Shown one piece after another: positions 9,096 to 20,668 of a DNA stretch of 64,000 nt; positions within the stretch are counted from its first letter, which is position 1, and every line of letters begins with the position of its first letter. A model generated the notes under the pieces. It had not been told where the DNA came from. It saw only the letters and a program-made list of their open reading frames with translations, and did no database searches. The stretch lies in contig PGZC01000003.1 of assembly GCA_002839995.1 (NCBI GenBank), positions 1 through 64,000 on the forward strand, written 5' to 3'. The position numbers were made by a program, and so were the translations under genes. This DNA comes from Gammaproteobacteria bacterium HGW-Gammaproteobacteria-4 (lineage in GTDB: Bacteria; Pseudomonadota; Gammaproteobacteria; Xanthomonadales; Xanthomonadaceae).

Positions 9096-11193
9096 ATGCG
9101 ACTTGAAGCAACGCAGCCGTCCACGTCGGCTGCGCATAACCGGTGGCGCACAGCGCTGCACACAGCCTGCCGTACAGCGCTCGCAAGCGCCCTGTTCGCG
9201 ACTGCAACGGTGTCGGCGCAGCCGAACGGCCCGACAGTGCCCGGCCCTGACCCACGCGATGCGCGACGACTCGCCGCGGTAACGGTAACAGCAACACGCG
9301 AAGCCAAGCCGTTGAGCGAAACGCCGGTGTCGGTCGGCATGATCGACGCGATGACGATCGGTCAGGACAAGCCCAGCCATCCGGCGCAGATTGTCAGCCA
9401 GGTGCCCGGCGTCGCCGTGGCGGTGACCAATGGCGAAGGCCACACCACCGCGATCCGGCAGCCGTTCACAACCAGTCCGGTGTACCTGTTCCTGGAAGAC
9501 GGGATTCCCACGCGCGCAACGGGATTCTTCAATCACAACGGCCTGTACGAAATCGACATTCCGCAATCGGGCGGCATCGAGATCACCCGCGGACCGGGCA
9601 CCGCGCTGTACGGCTCGGATGCGATCGGCGGCATCATCAACGTGCTTACCCGGCCGGCAGGCGATGAACTTGCCTTCGATACCTCGCTGGAAGTAGGCGA
9701 TCACGGCTGGATCCGCGGGCTGGGCGGCGCCAGCTTGCCGTACGCCAATGGCGGCGTGCGTGCCGACGTGAACATCACGCATACCGACGGCTGGCGCGAC
9801 GAGACCGCCTATGACCGGCAAAGCGGCATCGTGCGCTGGGATCACCGGATCGATGCCGATACCCGGGTGCAGACGAACTTCGGCTTTTCGATCATCGAAC
9901 AGGAAACCGGCGCCAACTCGCCGCTGACCCGCGATGACTTCGAGAACAACCCGCGCGACAACTACCTGCCGATCGCGTTTCGCGAGGTGGACGCGTATCG
10001 CCTAAACAGCACATTCGAAAAAACGGTCGGCGACAATCTTTTCAGTTTTACAGGCTTGTACCGCGACAACAGCATGGATCTGCTGGCCTCGTTTGCGCTC
10101 AACTTCGACCCGACCTTGTCGCATACACATAACAAATCCTACGGATTCCTCGCCAAATGGCGGCGCGACTTCCCGGCGCTGATGCGTGCCAGCGTGATTG
10201 TCGGCCTCGATTACGACCGCAGCCCAGGCGGGCGCGAGGAGGATCGCGTCAATGTATCGCCTACCGGCAGCGGTGCTTCCAGGCGTTTTGAAACCTTCAC
10301 GCTTGGCCATGCGTTACACGTTCGACAACACATTCGATCCGACCCCGCTGCGTGTAGTGTCGCCGTTTCCCGGCACCCGCTTCTTCGGCCAGACTGCCGA
10401 CACCCGGGTCAGCTTCGACCGCTTCAGTCCGAAGTTTGGCGCGACCTTTCAACTCGGCGAGCATGCGCATCTGTACAGCTCGTACAACCACAGTTTCCGG
10501 GCGCCATCCGAAGGCCAGTTGTTCCGCCCATCAGCTGGTTTTTCGGCCGCTGCGGCGCAGGCGCTTGCCGATTCCTCGATATCGCTCAAACCGATCAAGG
10601 CCGAGCAGGTGGAGTTCGGCGTGCGCGGCGCGTGGGGCGATTTCAACTACGACGCGGTGGCCTACGATCTGCGCAAGAAAGACGATATCGTCTCCCTGCG
10701 CGACACCTTCACCAACTTCGTGCAATCGGTCAACGCCGGCGAGACCAAACATCGCGGTATCGAGATCGGCGCCGGATTCGCGCTCTCGAACGTGCTGCGC
10801 GTCGACTCGGCCTATTCGTACGCCAAGCACACGTATCAGGAATGGAATACCAGCGCTGGCGATTTCACCGGCAACGAGATCGAGTCCGCGCCGCGCACCC
10901 TGATCAACTCGCGCCTGACCTGGAATCCGGTCGAAGCGGCGCGGGTGCAGTTCGAGTGGGTACGGATCGGCGCGTACTGGCTCGACGCCGCAAATACCGC
11001 CAAATACGAGGGCCACAGCATCTACAATCTGCGCATGAACTGGAAGCTTACCGATGTCGTGGCGCTGTTCGGCTCGATCGCCAATCTGACCAACAAGCGC
11101 TATGCCGACAGCGCGCAGATCCGTTCCGGCGAACCGGTATTCTCGCCTGCCCTGCCGCGCACCTATGTCGGCGGCATCGAGGTCAACTGGTGA
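9096..11193 (+). pseudogene. TonB-dependent outer-membrane receptor, frame-broken
   Basis: Starts at the ATG at 9096 behind a strong AGGGG site, with a signal peptide ending near TVSAQ. Residues ~60-190 form the plug domain (VTVTATREAKPLSETPVSV, EITRGPGTALYGSDAIGGIINVLT). The barrel continues in this frame to RRFETFTLG near 10300, then resumes one frame away with AMRYTFDNTFDP and runs to the terminal barrel strand RTYVGGIEVNW at 11191. The join also lacks the stretch that receptors of this type keep here (a YDYDxxYRxxSPYVQ-like strand and an RLxxGLRYD strand, roughly 35-45 residues), so this is a deletion plus frame change rather than one slipped base. The ligand is unknown. Either the gene is dead or the assembly lost a segment. 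Its stop overlaps the next start (TGATG). Confidence 0.8.
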
Positions 11194-12274
11194 TGGCGCT
11201 GCGCGCACTCGCAGTGGCGTGGCTGCTGGCCCTGGCGTGGCCGGCCTCGGCGCAACATGCCGGCCACGGCAAGGCCGCAGTGCCGCGCGCCGACCTTGGC
11301 GCCTCCGCCGCGTTCGCCAATGACGGCGCGCTGTGGGCGGTCGGCGCACTGGGCGAACATGTGGTCTGGCGGGTATCGCCCGATTCTGGCGCGTCGTGGT
11401 CGGCGCCGGCGGTGGTCAACGGCGAGCCGGAGCCGGTCGCCGCGGATGGCGATTCGCGCCCGAAGATCGTGGTCGGCAAGAGCGGCCAGCTGTTCGTCAC
11501 CTGGACTCGGCCACTGGCCCTGCCCTATACCGGCGAGGTGCGCTGGCAGTGGATCGCCAGGGCAAATTGTTCATCGCCTGGATCGACAAACGCGATCAGG
11601 TACAGGCCAAGGCAGCCGGCGAGCCCTACCGCGGCGCAGCGATTTACTTCGCCGTTTCCGACGATGACGGTGCGAGTTTTCGCGGTGATTTCAAACTGGC
11701 CGAACACAGTTGTGAATGTTGTCGCATCGCATTGCTGGCCCGGTCCGACACCGGTGTCACCGCACTGTGGCGACACGTTTTCGCGCCAAATATCCGCGAC
11801 CACGCCATCGCCGATCTGTACGCCGATGGAAGCGCCAGCGAAATTCGGCGGGCAAGCTTCGACGATTGGGCGATCGACGCATGCCCGCACCATGGGCCCT
11901 CGTTGGCGCGGGACTCCGACGGCACCCTGCACGCGGTCTGGTTCCATCTTGGCAAGCACGAGCCCGGCGTGACCTACGGCCGACTGCTGGACGGCAAAGT
12001 CGAGGCTCAGCGCCGGCTCGGCGGAGACGGTGCGGCGCATGCCGACATCGCCGTCGATGGCCAGCGCCTGCTGCTGGTCTGGAAGGAATTCGACGGGCAA
12101 CGCACCTGGCTGCGCGCGCAACGTTCCGACGATGCGGGCGCGCACTGGCGCGATCTGACACTGGCCGATACCGGCGACATGTCGGACCAGCCGCGTGCGC
12201 TGGTACACGACGGCCGCTTCCACGTTTTCTGGAACACGCGCGAGCGCCCATGGCAGGTGGTGGCGGTGCCATGA
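11193..12274 (+). pseudogene. Secreted BNR/Asp-box (sialidase-fold) protein with a CxCC motif, frame-broken
   Basis: Begins MALRALAVAWLLALAWPASA, a clean signal peptide, at the ATG that overlaps the receptor stop. Asp-box motifs SPDSGASWSAP, SDDDGASFRG and SDDAGAHWRD suggest a six-bladed propeller, and AEHSCECCRIAL gives the CxCC signature I recall from this periplasmic family. The frame changes near 11545: LPYTGEVRW is followed, one frame over, by ALAVDRQGKLFIAWIDKRDQ, and the rest runs cleanly to 12274. Related proteins have about 30 residues between these motifs, so a short deletion is likely. TGCGCT may have been repeated at both ends of the lost segment. The reaction is unknown; the fold does not prove sialidase activity. 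Confidence 0.72.
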
Positions 12275-12762
12275 TCCGTTCGCTCGCCATCGCGCTGCTG
12301 TGCACGGTTTGCCTGGCGACATCCGGCGCGCTGGCGGCTGATGTCGAGCCGCGCGCGTTTCGCGTGGACAGCATGCCGGCGATACGCGCCGAGCAGGCCG
12401 GCAAGCCGTTTGTGCTTGCCTTGTGGTCGGTCTATTGCGAACCATGCCGCGATGAACTCGCGCTGCTGGGGCAGTTCAAGGCGGCCAACCCATCGCTGCC
12501 GGTGATCCTGGTCGCTGCCGATCCGCCCGAGGATGCGCCGTCCATCGCCAGCGTCCTGGCGCAGTACGATCTCGACGGTATCGAGCATTGGGCCTACGCC
12601 GACGCATTCGAAGAGCCGCTGCGTTATGCCATCGATCCGCGTTGGCGTGGTGAGCTGCCGCGCGCCTACCTGTTCGACGCCGATCACCAGAAGACAGTCG
12701 TGGTCGGTCGGCTCGATCGCGAGGCACTGAACAACTGGCTGGCGACGACGCAACGGCGATGA
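12271..12762 (+). CDS. Periplasmic thioredoxin-fold (TlpA-like) protein
   Basis: 163 residues with a signal peptide ending near GALAAD. The thioredoxin core has the redox motif CEPC in LWSVYCEPCRDELALL near residue 56 and the later strand ELPRAYLFDADH, where cis-proline is expected. TlpA/ResA-type proteins reduce cysteines of exported proteins or cytochromes. The ATG at 12271 overlaps the previous stop (ATGA), so it is the third gene of a receptor, BNR protein, thioredoxin operon. The CxCC cysteines of the BNR protein are an obvious candidate substrate (inference). The gene itself is intact although both upstream partners are broken. Confidence 0.85.
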   Translation: MIRSLAIALLCTVCLATSGALAADVEPRAFRVDSMPAIRAEQAGKPFVLALWSVYCEPCRDELALLGQFKAANPSLPVILVAADPPEDAPSIASVLAQYDLDGIEHWAYADAFEEPLRYAIDPRWRGELPRAYLFDADHQKTVVVGRLDREALNNWLATTQRR

Positions 12763-12836
12763 GCGACACTTGGCTCCACGCAACAGCCCGCACTGTCGGG
12801 TCATAATCGCGATTCCTGCAGCCGGACGAAAGCCCG

Positions 12837-13385
12837 ATGGGCGAACAGCGCGACGCAATTGACGACGATTTGGCGGCCTGGTTGCTTGCGCAGCCGGTGT
12901 TTTTCGTCGCCAGCGCACCGTTGTCGGCAACAGGGCACGTGAACTGTTCGCCGAAAGGGCTGGACGCGTTCCGGGTGCTCGGCCCGCGCCGGGTCGCGTA
13001 TGTCGATATCGCCGGCAGTGGCGCCGAGACGGTTGCCCATTTGCGCGAAAACGGGCGCATCGTGTTCATGTTCTGTGCGTTTTCCGGGCCACCGCGGATC
13101 GTGCGACTGCACGGCGTCGGCAAGGCCGTGTTGCCGAGCGACAAGGATTGGGCCGCATTGCACGCGCAGCTGCCGGCCCACGACGGCACCCGCTCGATCA
13201 TCGTTGCCGACATCACCCGCGTCAGTTCGTCGTGCGGTTTCGGCGTGCCAACGTTCGAGCAATTCAGCCCACGCAGCGCCCTGCCCGCCTGGGTAAAGCG
13301 CAAGGGCGAAGATGGGGTGCGCGAATATCAGCGCCGCAACAATCGCCAGAGCATCGATGGTTTGCCCGCCATCGAAATCGATTGA
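12837..13385 (+). CDS. Pyridoxamine 5'-phosphate oxidase-family (flavin split-barrel) protein
   Basis: 182 residues. The order of motifs matches the PPOX-related split-barrel family: FFVASAPLSATGHVNCSPKG, then RRVAYVDIAGSGAETVAHLRENGRIVFMFCAFSGPPRIVRLHG, and a C-terminal RRNNRQSIDGLP. Members bind FMN or F420 and the substrate is generally unknown. The ATG at 12837 follows CGAAAG. It stands alone, 74 bases after the thioredoxin gene, and its function cannot be assigned from sequence. Confidence 0.85.
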   Translation: MGEQRDAIDDDLAAWLLAQPVFFVASAPLSATGHVNCSPKGLDAFRVLGPRRVAYVDIAGSGAETVAHLRENGRIVFMFCAFSGPPRIVRLHGVGKAVLPSDKDWAALHAQLPAHDGTRSIIVADITRVSSSCGFGVPTFEQFSPRSALPAWVKRKGEDGVREYQRRNNRQSIDGLPAIEID

Positions 13386-13822
13386 CGCGGCGAGACCGCT
13401 CCAGCCACACCGATCCGCGGCGCATCTGGGCAACCGCAGGCCGGCGCCGAACTCGCACATCCATGTGCTTTAAACACCGGCGCCTCGCCCTGCGCTTGCC
13501 TGCGATGCTCGCCGTGCTTTATGGTGCGTTGTCGCACTTGGGCCGCGCATTCGGCAACTGCTCCCGCGTTGCTCGACCTCCGGCATTCATGCCGTCGCCA
13601 TGCGCGACAGTGCCGCTTTTTCGTTTCATCCCACTGCACCATTGCGATAACGGTCGCCCACAGGGTGGGCTCCTACAGGGGCAACACACCGTCTTATTGT
13701 AGGAGCTCACCCTGTGAGCGACCGAGTCCCGCGTCCCGAGGCCACAGGGCTGGTCGCCAGCGCAATCCAGAAAGGTCTGGCCGACGGGCCGGCGCGACGT
13801 GCCCGCCCAACGCGACGCGCGC
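13386..13822. other. Non-coding gap with a palindromic repeat
   Basis: 437 bases between two convergent genes. The only structure I can support is the inverted repeat at 13651-13724, listed separately. Open frames across 13460-13700 run through that repeat and have no ribosome site or family resemblance, so I treat the rest as non-coding. Confidence 0.5.
13651..13724. repeat. Palindromic REP-like element, copy 1
   Basis: Two 27-base arms in inverse orientation (left CGGTCGCCCACAGGGTGGGC..., right ...GAGCGACCG) with two mismatches and a 20-base loop. The same core arms recur at 42198-42267, so this is a dispersed family. In both cases it sits just past gene ends, where an RNA hairpin could terminate or protect transcripts. 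Confidence 0.8.
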
Positions 13823-14890
13823 TCAGAACAACTCGATCGTGCCCTGCTGCGGCGACGCAAGCACTTCGCCGGACGCCGCCAGTTGCTCGAAAAAGTGCAG
13901 GACATTGCGGCCGCTGCGCTTGGCGTGATAAAGCGCCTGATCGGCACGGCCCACCAACGCCGAAGGGATGAACCGCTGCTCGATCTGGGTGGCGCCGAGG
14001 CTGACGGTCACCTCCCCCACTTGCGGGAAGTCGAACGCCTCGACATTGCGACGAAACTTCTCGAAGGCGATCCGGGCACTGCCCATGTCCGGAGCGCGGA
14101 TAACGATCACGAATTCCTCGCCGCCGAAACGAAACAGCAGATCGTCGTGGCGAAAACTGCGTTTCATCACCTGCGCCAGCAGCAACAGCACCTCGTCGCC
14201 ATACAAATGGCCCAGGGTATCGTTGATCCGCTTGAAGTGATCGATGTCCGCCACCGCCAGCCAGTAACGCTCGCCCCCGCGGCGCATCAGCCGGCGGCGC
14301 TCATCGCCGGAGCGATGCTCGGCAGTCGCGGCGATCAGACGCAACAACCGGGAAATGCTGTCGTCGAAGGTCTTGCGGTTGAGCAGCCCAGTGAGCTTGT
14401 CGCGTTGATTTTCCTCGAGCAACGCGTAGTGATTGCGCAGCACTTCCAGCACGCTGGAAAACAGGTTGATATCGAGCACCGCGTGCGCGCCACTCGCCAG
14501 CACGTAACCCAGCGTGGCCTCGCGGGTACGCAGCGGAAACACTCGCATCCCTGCCACCGACCACTCGGCGCTGGCGGCCGGGTCGGGCAGCAACGCGGCG
14601 ATCAGCGTCGTCCATACATCCGCCGCCCAGCCTTCGGGCGGATCCTGGCTGATGCGCCCGTCTTCGCGCGGCATGACATGGATGTCGTCGCCATCCACGC
14701 GCAGTTGCGTCAACGCAAAGCGGCCGGTGTCGCGATCGATCCGCAACCAGAACACCGCGCGCGCGCACAACAGCATCTGCACGGTGCGCAGCAACTGCAC
14801 CTCCAGCAACTCGAGATCGCGCTCAGCGGTCAACTGCGCCAGATGTCGCAGCACCGGAGCAGCAGCGGTCGGCTCGCCGGCAAAAGTCAT
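13823..14890 (-). CDS. Diguanylate cyclase (GGDEF protein), soluble
   Basis: 355 residues, no membrane helix. Residues ~1-160 form a GAF-like sensory region without a recognisable ligand signature. The GGDEF domain spans ~165-330: DKLTGLLNRKTFDD, VADIDHFKRINDTLGHLYGDEVL and the active site GGEEF in LLFRFGGEEFVI. RHDD lies exactly five residues before GGEEF, matching the RxxD inhibitory I-site, so product feedback by c-di-GMP is expected. It should make c-di-GMP from two GTP in the cytoplasm. It is transcribed alone and convergently with the flavin-barrel gene. What it senses is unknown. Confidence 0.92.
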   Translation of the reverse strand: MTFAGEPTAAAPVLRHLAQLTAERDLELLEVQLLRTVQMLLCARAVFWLRIDRDTGRFALTQLRVDGDDIHVMPREDGRISQDPPEGWAADVWTTLIAALLPDPAASAEWSVAGMRVFPLRTREATLGYVLASGAHAVLDINLFSSVLEVLRNHYALLEENQRDKLTGLLNRKTFDDSISRLLRLIAATAEHRSGDERRRLMRRGGERYWLAVADIDHFKRINDTLGHLYGDEVLLLLAQVMKRSFRHDDLLFRFGGEEFVIVIRAPDMGSARIAFEKFRRNVEAFDFPQVGEVTVSLGATQIEQRFIPSALVGRADQALYHAKRSGRNVLHFFEQLAASGEVLASPQQGTIELF

Positions 14891-15046
14891 CGGTATTCCG
14901 GTCTGGTTTTGACGTACACCGCGACACCCCCAACTACGCAGAAACCTACACCGAACCTATCGGCAGGATAGTGCAGGACTTGAAGAATCCCCCGCAACGC
15001 ATTGTGCTATCCAAACATTCACGTGCCAGCACGGCAGTAACATCGA

Positions 15047-16933
<1,887 letters not shown>

Positions 16934-16994
16934 CCGCGCATTGTACTGGAGCCAACGGCAATTCCCTCATCCCTTGAGGGTTGCTGCTGTCGTA

Positions 16995-17390
16995 TCAGTC
17001 GCCGTCATCGAGCAGGCGATAGGTCTGCGCAAAGATGTCCTGCTCCACCACCCACTGCCCGCCGTCGGGCGCGGTGACCACCCAATCGCCGGGACGGGCC
17101 TGCAACACGCCTTCGCCGCGACGCAGGTGCACCCGTTCTTCCACGATCGCCTGACGCGCATCCACTACCAACGGCCGCTTGCAGTACCAGTTCGGACCCA
17201 CTGCCGAGTCGGCGGGCTCGTACGTGGCATCGAAGCGGGCGCGGCTGACCGGCCAGCGCTCGCCCGATGGCCCGGTCAGAATCGCGTCGCCGGCACGATA
17301 CGTCACCAGACCTTCACGCGTCTGCAACGCGCCGTCGCGACCGGCGAAATCGACCTGCACACAAACCGCATGCTTGAGTGCCCTGGTCAC
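16995..17390 (-). CDS. PGDYG-type small protein
   Basis: 131 residues, soluble, beta-rich. Two internal similar halves end in AGDAILTGPSGERWPV and PGDWVVTAPDGGQWVV. The second resembles the PGDYG motif after which a domain of unknown function is named. It lies 4 bases downstream of the four-helix membrane-protein gene on the same strand, so the two form a transcription unit and may act together. No catalytic residues are evident. The family call is moderate; the function is unknown. Confidence 0.6.
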   Translation of the reverse strand: MTRALKHAVCVQVDFAGRDGALQTREGLVTYRAGDAILTGPSGERWPVSRARFDATYEPADSAVGPNWYCKRPLVVDARQAIVEERVHLRRGEGVLQARPGDWVVTAPDGGQWVVEQDIFAQTYRLLDDGD

Positions 17391-17394
17391 GGCA

Positions 17395-18351
17395 CTAGCC
17401 CGCCTTCAACGCATGTCTGGCCACTTCTTCCTCCCAATGCGCATCATGGTCCTGCAGCGCCTGCAACACCTGCCTTGCCAGCACCACCAGCCGCGCATCG
17501 TCCACCGCCTCGGGCGCAGCCAACTCGGCAGCGACGGCGATCAGTCGCTCGGCCATCTTGCCGTGATGCTCGGCCAACTCACGAATGCGCAGGAACTGGT
17601 TTATGCCGTGAATGCCGCCGACCAGCGTCGGCACGAATGCGGTAAAGAAAATCAGGATCGGCCGATGCCAGAACAGATGCAACACCGCCGCCGCCAACGC
17701 CATGGTGAAGCCGATCCAACCCAAGGTGTCGGCGAACTCCTCGATGTGCAGGTACTGACGCGCCTTGTGCGCGTTGTAGGCGATCTGGCTGGAGTCGCCG
17801 AGCAACACCTGCTCAAGCTCAGCCTGCAATGCCAATCGCATCGCGAGCCGATGCGCCTCCGCCGACTCAAGCCCCTGCGCCGACCCCTCCAGGGATTCCA
17901 GCGCTTCGATATTTCGGCGCAACCCACGGTAGCGCAAACGCTCGGCTTGCCGCCGCAACGCGATCCAGCGCGAGCGCAACTGCGAATGGATGCCGTACAG
18001 GAGCAACGCCAACAGCGCGAGCATCAGCACCACCTTGGCCACACCAATGCGTTCAGCAGCACCATCCGACAGCATGAACATCAGCGGCGCCAGCGCGCTG
18101 AACAGGATCGCGACACCGAGGACACCGATCGCCACGCCGACGCCGCGGTACACCTCACCGGCACGCGTCGCCTGGCGATCGACTTGCAAAAACGTGGCGT
18201 CCGCTATCGCGTCGACCGTCGCTGTGCCGATCAGGTTCCGCAACACGCCCAACAACTCGCAGACACCGTGATACGGCCCGCTGCACAACCGACCAAACGT
18301 GGAAAAACAGCGCAGGTAGCCGCGATACGCTGCTGCGATCGGATTGGTCAT
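17395..18351 (-). CDS. Four-helix membrane protein, possibly SLATT-like
   Basis: 318 residues from the ATG at 18349-18351 (MTNPIAAAYRGYLRC). Two membrane helices near residues 68-95 and 100-122 are followed by a ~100-residue charged helical cytosolic segment with RSRWIALRRQAERLRYRG, then a second helix pair near 215-235 and 240-262. This layout and the W-x3-R-x2-AE-x-LR pattern recall the SLATT/2TM membrane effectors of bacterial conflict systems, but I cannot confirm the family. It is divergent from the TIR-TPR gene across a ~210-base gap and cotranscribed with the PGDYG-like gene. The pairing with TIR suggests, but does not show, a shared role. Confidence 0.6.
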   Translation of the reverse strand: MTNPIAAAYRGYLRCFSTFGRLCSGPYHGVCELLGVLRNLIGTATVDAIADATFLQVDRQATRAGEVYRGVGVAIGVLGVAILFSALAPLMFMLSDGAAERIGVAKVVLMLALLALLLYGIHSQLRSRWIALRRQAERLRYRGLRRNIEALESLEGSAQGLESAEAHRLAMRLALQAELEQVLLGDSSQIAYNAHKARQYLHIEEFADTLGWIGFTMALAAAVLHLFWHRPILIFFTAFVPTLVGGIHGINQFLRIRELAEHHGKMAERLIAVAAELAAPEAVDDARLVVLARQVLQALQDHDAHWEEEVARHALKAG

Positions 18352-18563
18352 GCAGGCACTCTCCGTTATCCCGTGACTTGCCGGCGGCGCTGCCACGGCA
18401 CCGTGCCCGGCTCACCCACCGAATCGCGTTGCCATTCAGTGCCAACGCGGATACGAACGCTAATCGGACAGCGAATGATGTGCCCAATCCGGGCGTGGCC
18501 GGATCGCCGGAGTTCTAGCGTTGCTCGTTTTGGGGATTGCTCGGCATTCTGGAGTCAACGGCT

Positions 18564-20618
18564 TTGGCAGGACGCTATCACGCCTTCATCAGCTACAGCC
18601 ACGCCGATGAAAACTGGTCGCGCTGGCTGCAACGCGCGCTTGAGCGTTACCGGGTACCGCGGCGACTGCGCCAACGCGAAGACGCCGACCCGCTGCCCGC
18701 GCGGCTGTACCCGGTATTTCGCGACCGCGATGAGCTGGCCTCCGCCAACGACCTGTCCGACTCGATCCTGCGTGCCATGGCCGAGTCGGAGGCTCTGATC
18801 GTGGTTTGTTCGCCGGCCGCCGCCGCTTCGCGCTGGGTCAACGAGGAGATCCGCTACTTCCAGACGCGCGGGCTCAGCCATCGTGTGTTCTGCCTGCTGG
18901 TGGCGGGCAGCCCGGATGCCAACGCCAGCGATTGCGCATTCCCGCCCGCCCTGCTGCGCAACGAGGATGGCAGCCCGCGCCATGAACCGCTGGCCGCCGA
19001 CGTGTTCGGCGACGGCAAACACAATGCCCTGCTCAAGATCGCTGCCGGCCTGCTGTGCGTCGGTGTCGACGACCTCAAGCGCCGTGATGCCCAGCGCCGT
19101 GCCTGGATCCGCTCAGTCGTTACCACCGGCCTGCTGCTGATCACCGCCATCACCATCGGCCTGGCGATCGTGGCGTATCTGTCGCGCGCCGAATCGGAAC
19201 TGCGCCGCAGTCAGGCCGAGCACCTGATCGGCTTCATGCTGGGCGACCTGCGCAGCAAGCTTGAACCCCTCGGCAAGCTCGACTTGCTCGATGCGGTCGG
19301 CGATCAGGCGGAAAACTACTTCGACGTGCTCGGGGATCGCGGCAGCGAGGCCGAAGTGCTGTCCCGCGCCAAGGCGCTGCGCCAGATCGGTGAGGTGCGC
19401 TTCAATCAGGGCCGGCTCAAGCCAGCGCTTGCCGCATTCAAGAAGTCGCTGCGTCAGGCGCAGGCGCTGCACACCCGCGAGCCGGAAAACAACGACTACC
19501 TGTTCGAACTGGGCCAAGCCGAGTTCTGGGTCGGTTATGTGGCATGGCAACGCAACGATTTGAATTTCGCTGCGGATAGTTTCGAGCGCTACATGCGGCG
19601 CAGCCGCGAATTGCTGTCACGGCAACCGAAAAATGCCGGTTACAAGCTTGAGCTCGCCTACGCCTACAGCAATCTCGGCAGCGTTGCCCGCGAACGCGGC
19701 CAGGCCAGCGATGCGCTGGGCCATTTCAACAATTCGCAGGCGGTGCTGCGGCAACTGCTGGTCGACACGCCCGATGACGACGCCCTGATATTCGATCTCA
19801 GCGAAGGGCTGTCGTGGACCGGTTCGACCTTGCTCGATCTGGGTCAGATCAAGGAAGCCGAGCAGGCATTTCGCGAAACCTACGACTTGCTCGCCAGGCT
19901 GCATGCAAGCGGCGGCAACGCGCGTTACAGCAACAAATATGGCGACGCCGGAGTGTTTCTTGCGCGTACCGTCGCCCACTCGGGCGACGTAACGCAAGCG
20001 GACGCCCTGTTCGAGGAAGGCCGCCGCGTCCTCCAGCAACTGGTCGATCGCGACCCGACCAACGCGGTGTGGCGGTATTCGCTATACAACGCACAGCGGC
20101 ATCACGCAGAGCTGACGCGCGCCACCGGTTCGTTACGCGTTGCCGACCGCTTGTTGACCAGCGCCCACGCGGGCCTCACCCAACTTGCCGGGGAAGACCC
20201 GAGCAACCGCGACTTTGTGCGCGCGCTGGCCATGATCGAACGCTTGCAGGCATTGCGCCTGCTCGACGTCGGCCACCCCGAGCTTGCCATGTCACCGGCA
20301 ATCAACGCGATGACGCGTGCGGATGCGGTGATGGACGACAGTGGCCGCGGCAGCGCCAAACTCGACGCGGCGCAGATTGCGGAAACCCTGGGCCGAGTAC
20401 AACACGCAGCCGGCCAGACCGAGGCAGCGCAGGCCACCTGGATCAAGGCCAATACGCTGCTCGACGGCAGCGCGCAAACCAGTGTTGTCGCTCGCGCCGT
20501 GCGTGCCGAACTGTCCGAGCATCTGGGCGATGACGCGCAGGCACGGGAGCTGGCCGATGCCCTGCGCGACGCCGGGTTCAACGACCCACGCTACCCGCTG
20601 CCAGCACGCAAACGCTGA
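18564..20618 (+). CDS. TIR domain-transmembrane-TPR protein
   Basis: 684 residues using the TTG at 18564, preceded at good spacing by GGAG; a TTG at 18537 is the alternative and no ATG fits. The TIR domain (residues ~4-160) begins YHAFISYSHADENW and has VFRDRDELASANDLSDSIL, then LIVVCSPAAAASRWVNEEI. The glutamates in WVNEEI sit where TIR NAD hydrolases keep their catalytic residue. One membrane helix near 187-209 (TGLLLITAITIGLAIVAYL) precedes ~450 residues of TPR-like helical repeats. The topology suggests a cytoplasmic TIR and TPRs on the far side. Such proteins may be NAD-cleaving effectors or scaffolds; the activity is untested here. The small gene at 20669 follows after 50 bases. Confidence 0.85.
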   Translation: MAGRYHAFISYSHADENWSRWLQRALERYRVPRRLRQREDADPLPARLYPVFRDRDELASANDLSDSILRAMAESEALIVVCSPAAAASRWVNEEIRYFQTRGLSHRVFCLLVAGSPDANASDCAFPPALLRNEDGSPRHEPLAADVFGDGKHNALLKIAAGLLCVGVDDLKRRDAQRRAWIRSVVTTGLLLITAITIGLAIVAYLSRAESELRRSQAEHLIGFMLGDLRSKLEPLGKLDLLDAVGDQAENYFDVLGDRGSEAEVLSRAKALRQIGEVRFNQGRLKPALAAFKKSLRQAQALHTREPENNDYLFELGQAEFWVGYVAWQRNDLNFAADSFERYMRRSRELLSRQPKNAGYKLELAYAYSNLGSVARERGQASDALGHFNNSQAVLRQLLVDTPDDDALIFDLSEGLSWTGSTLLDLGQIKEAEQAFRETYDLLARLHASGGNARYSNKYGDAGVFLARTVAHSGDVTQADALFEEGRRVLQQLVDRDPTNAVWRYSLYNAQRHHAELTRATGSLRVADRLLTSAHAGLTQLAGEDPSNRDFVRALAMIERLQALRLLDVGHPELAMSPAINAMTRADAVMDDSGRGSAKLDAAQIAETLGRVQHAAGQTEAAQATWIKANTLLDGSAQTSVVARAVRAELSEHLGDDAQARELADALRDAGFNDPRYPLPARKR

Positions 20619-20668
20619 CACCACCCGCCGACGAATCCTCGCCGGCACCTACCGCAAGGAGCAATGCC

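Noticed and set aside
10198-11193. Separate gene starting at 10198 for the second half of the TonB receptor
   Set aside because: The N-terminal ~37 residues are out-of-frame receptor sequence without a signal peptide or ribosome site; the rest is only a barrel half, so it is the continuation of the broken receptor.
9096-12274. Programmed ribosomal frameshifting in the receptor and BNR genes
   Set aside because: No slippery heptamer or downstream structure is evident, and family-conserved residues are missing at each junction, which frameshifting cannot explain.
13461-13702. Possible small gene downstream of the flavin-barrel gene
   Set aside because: No ribosome site, no resemblance to any family, and the frame ends inside the palindromic repeat.
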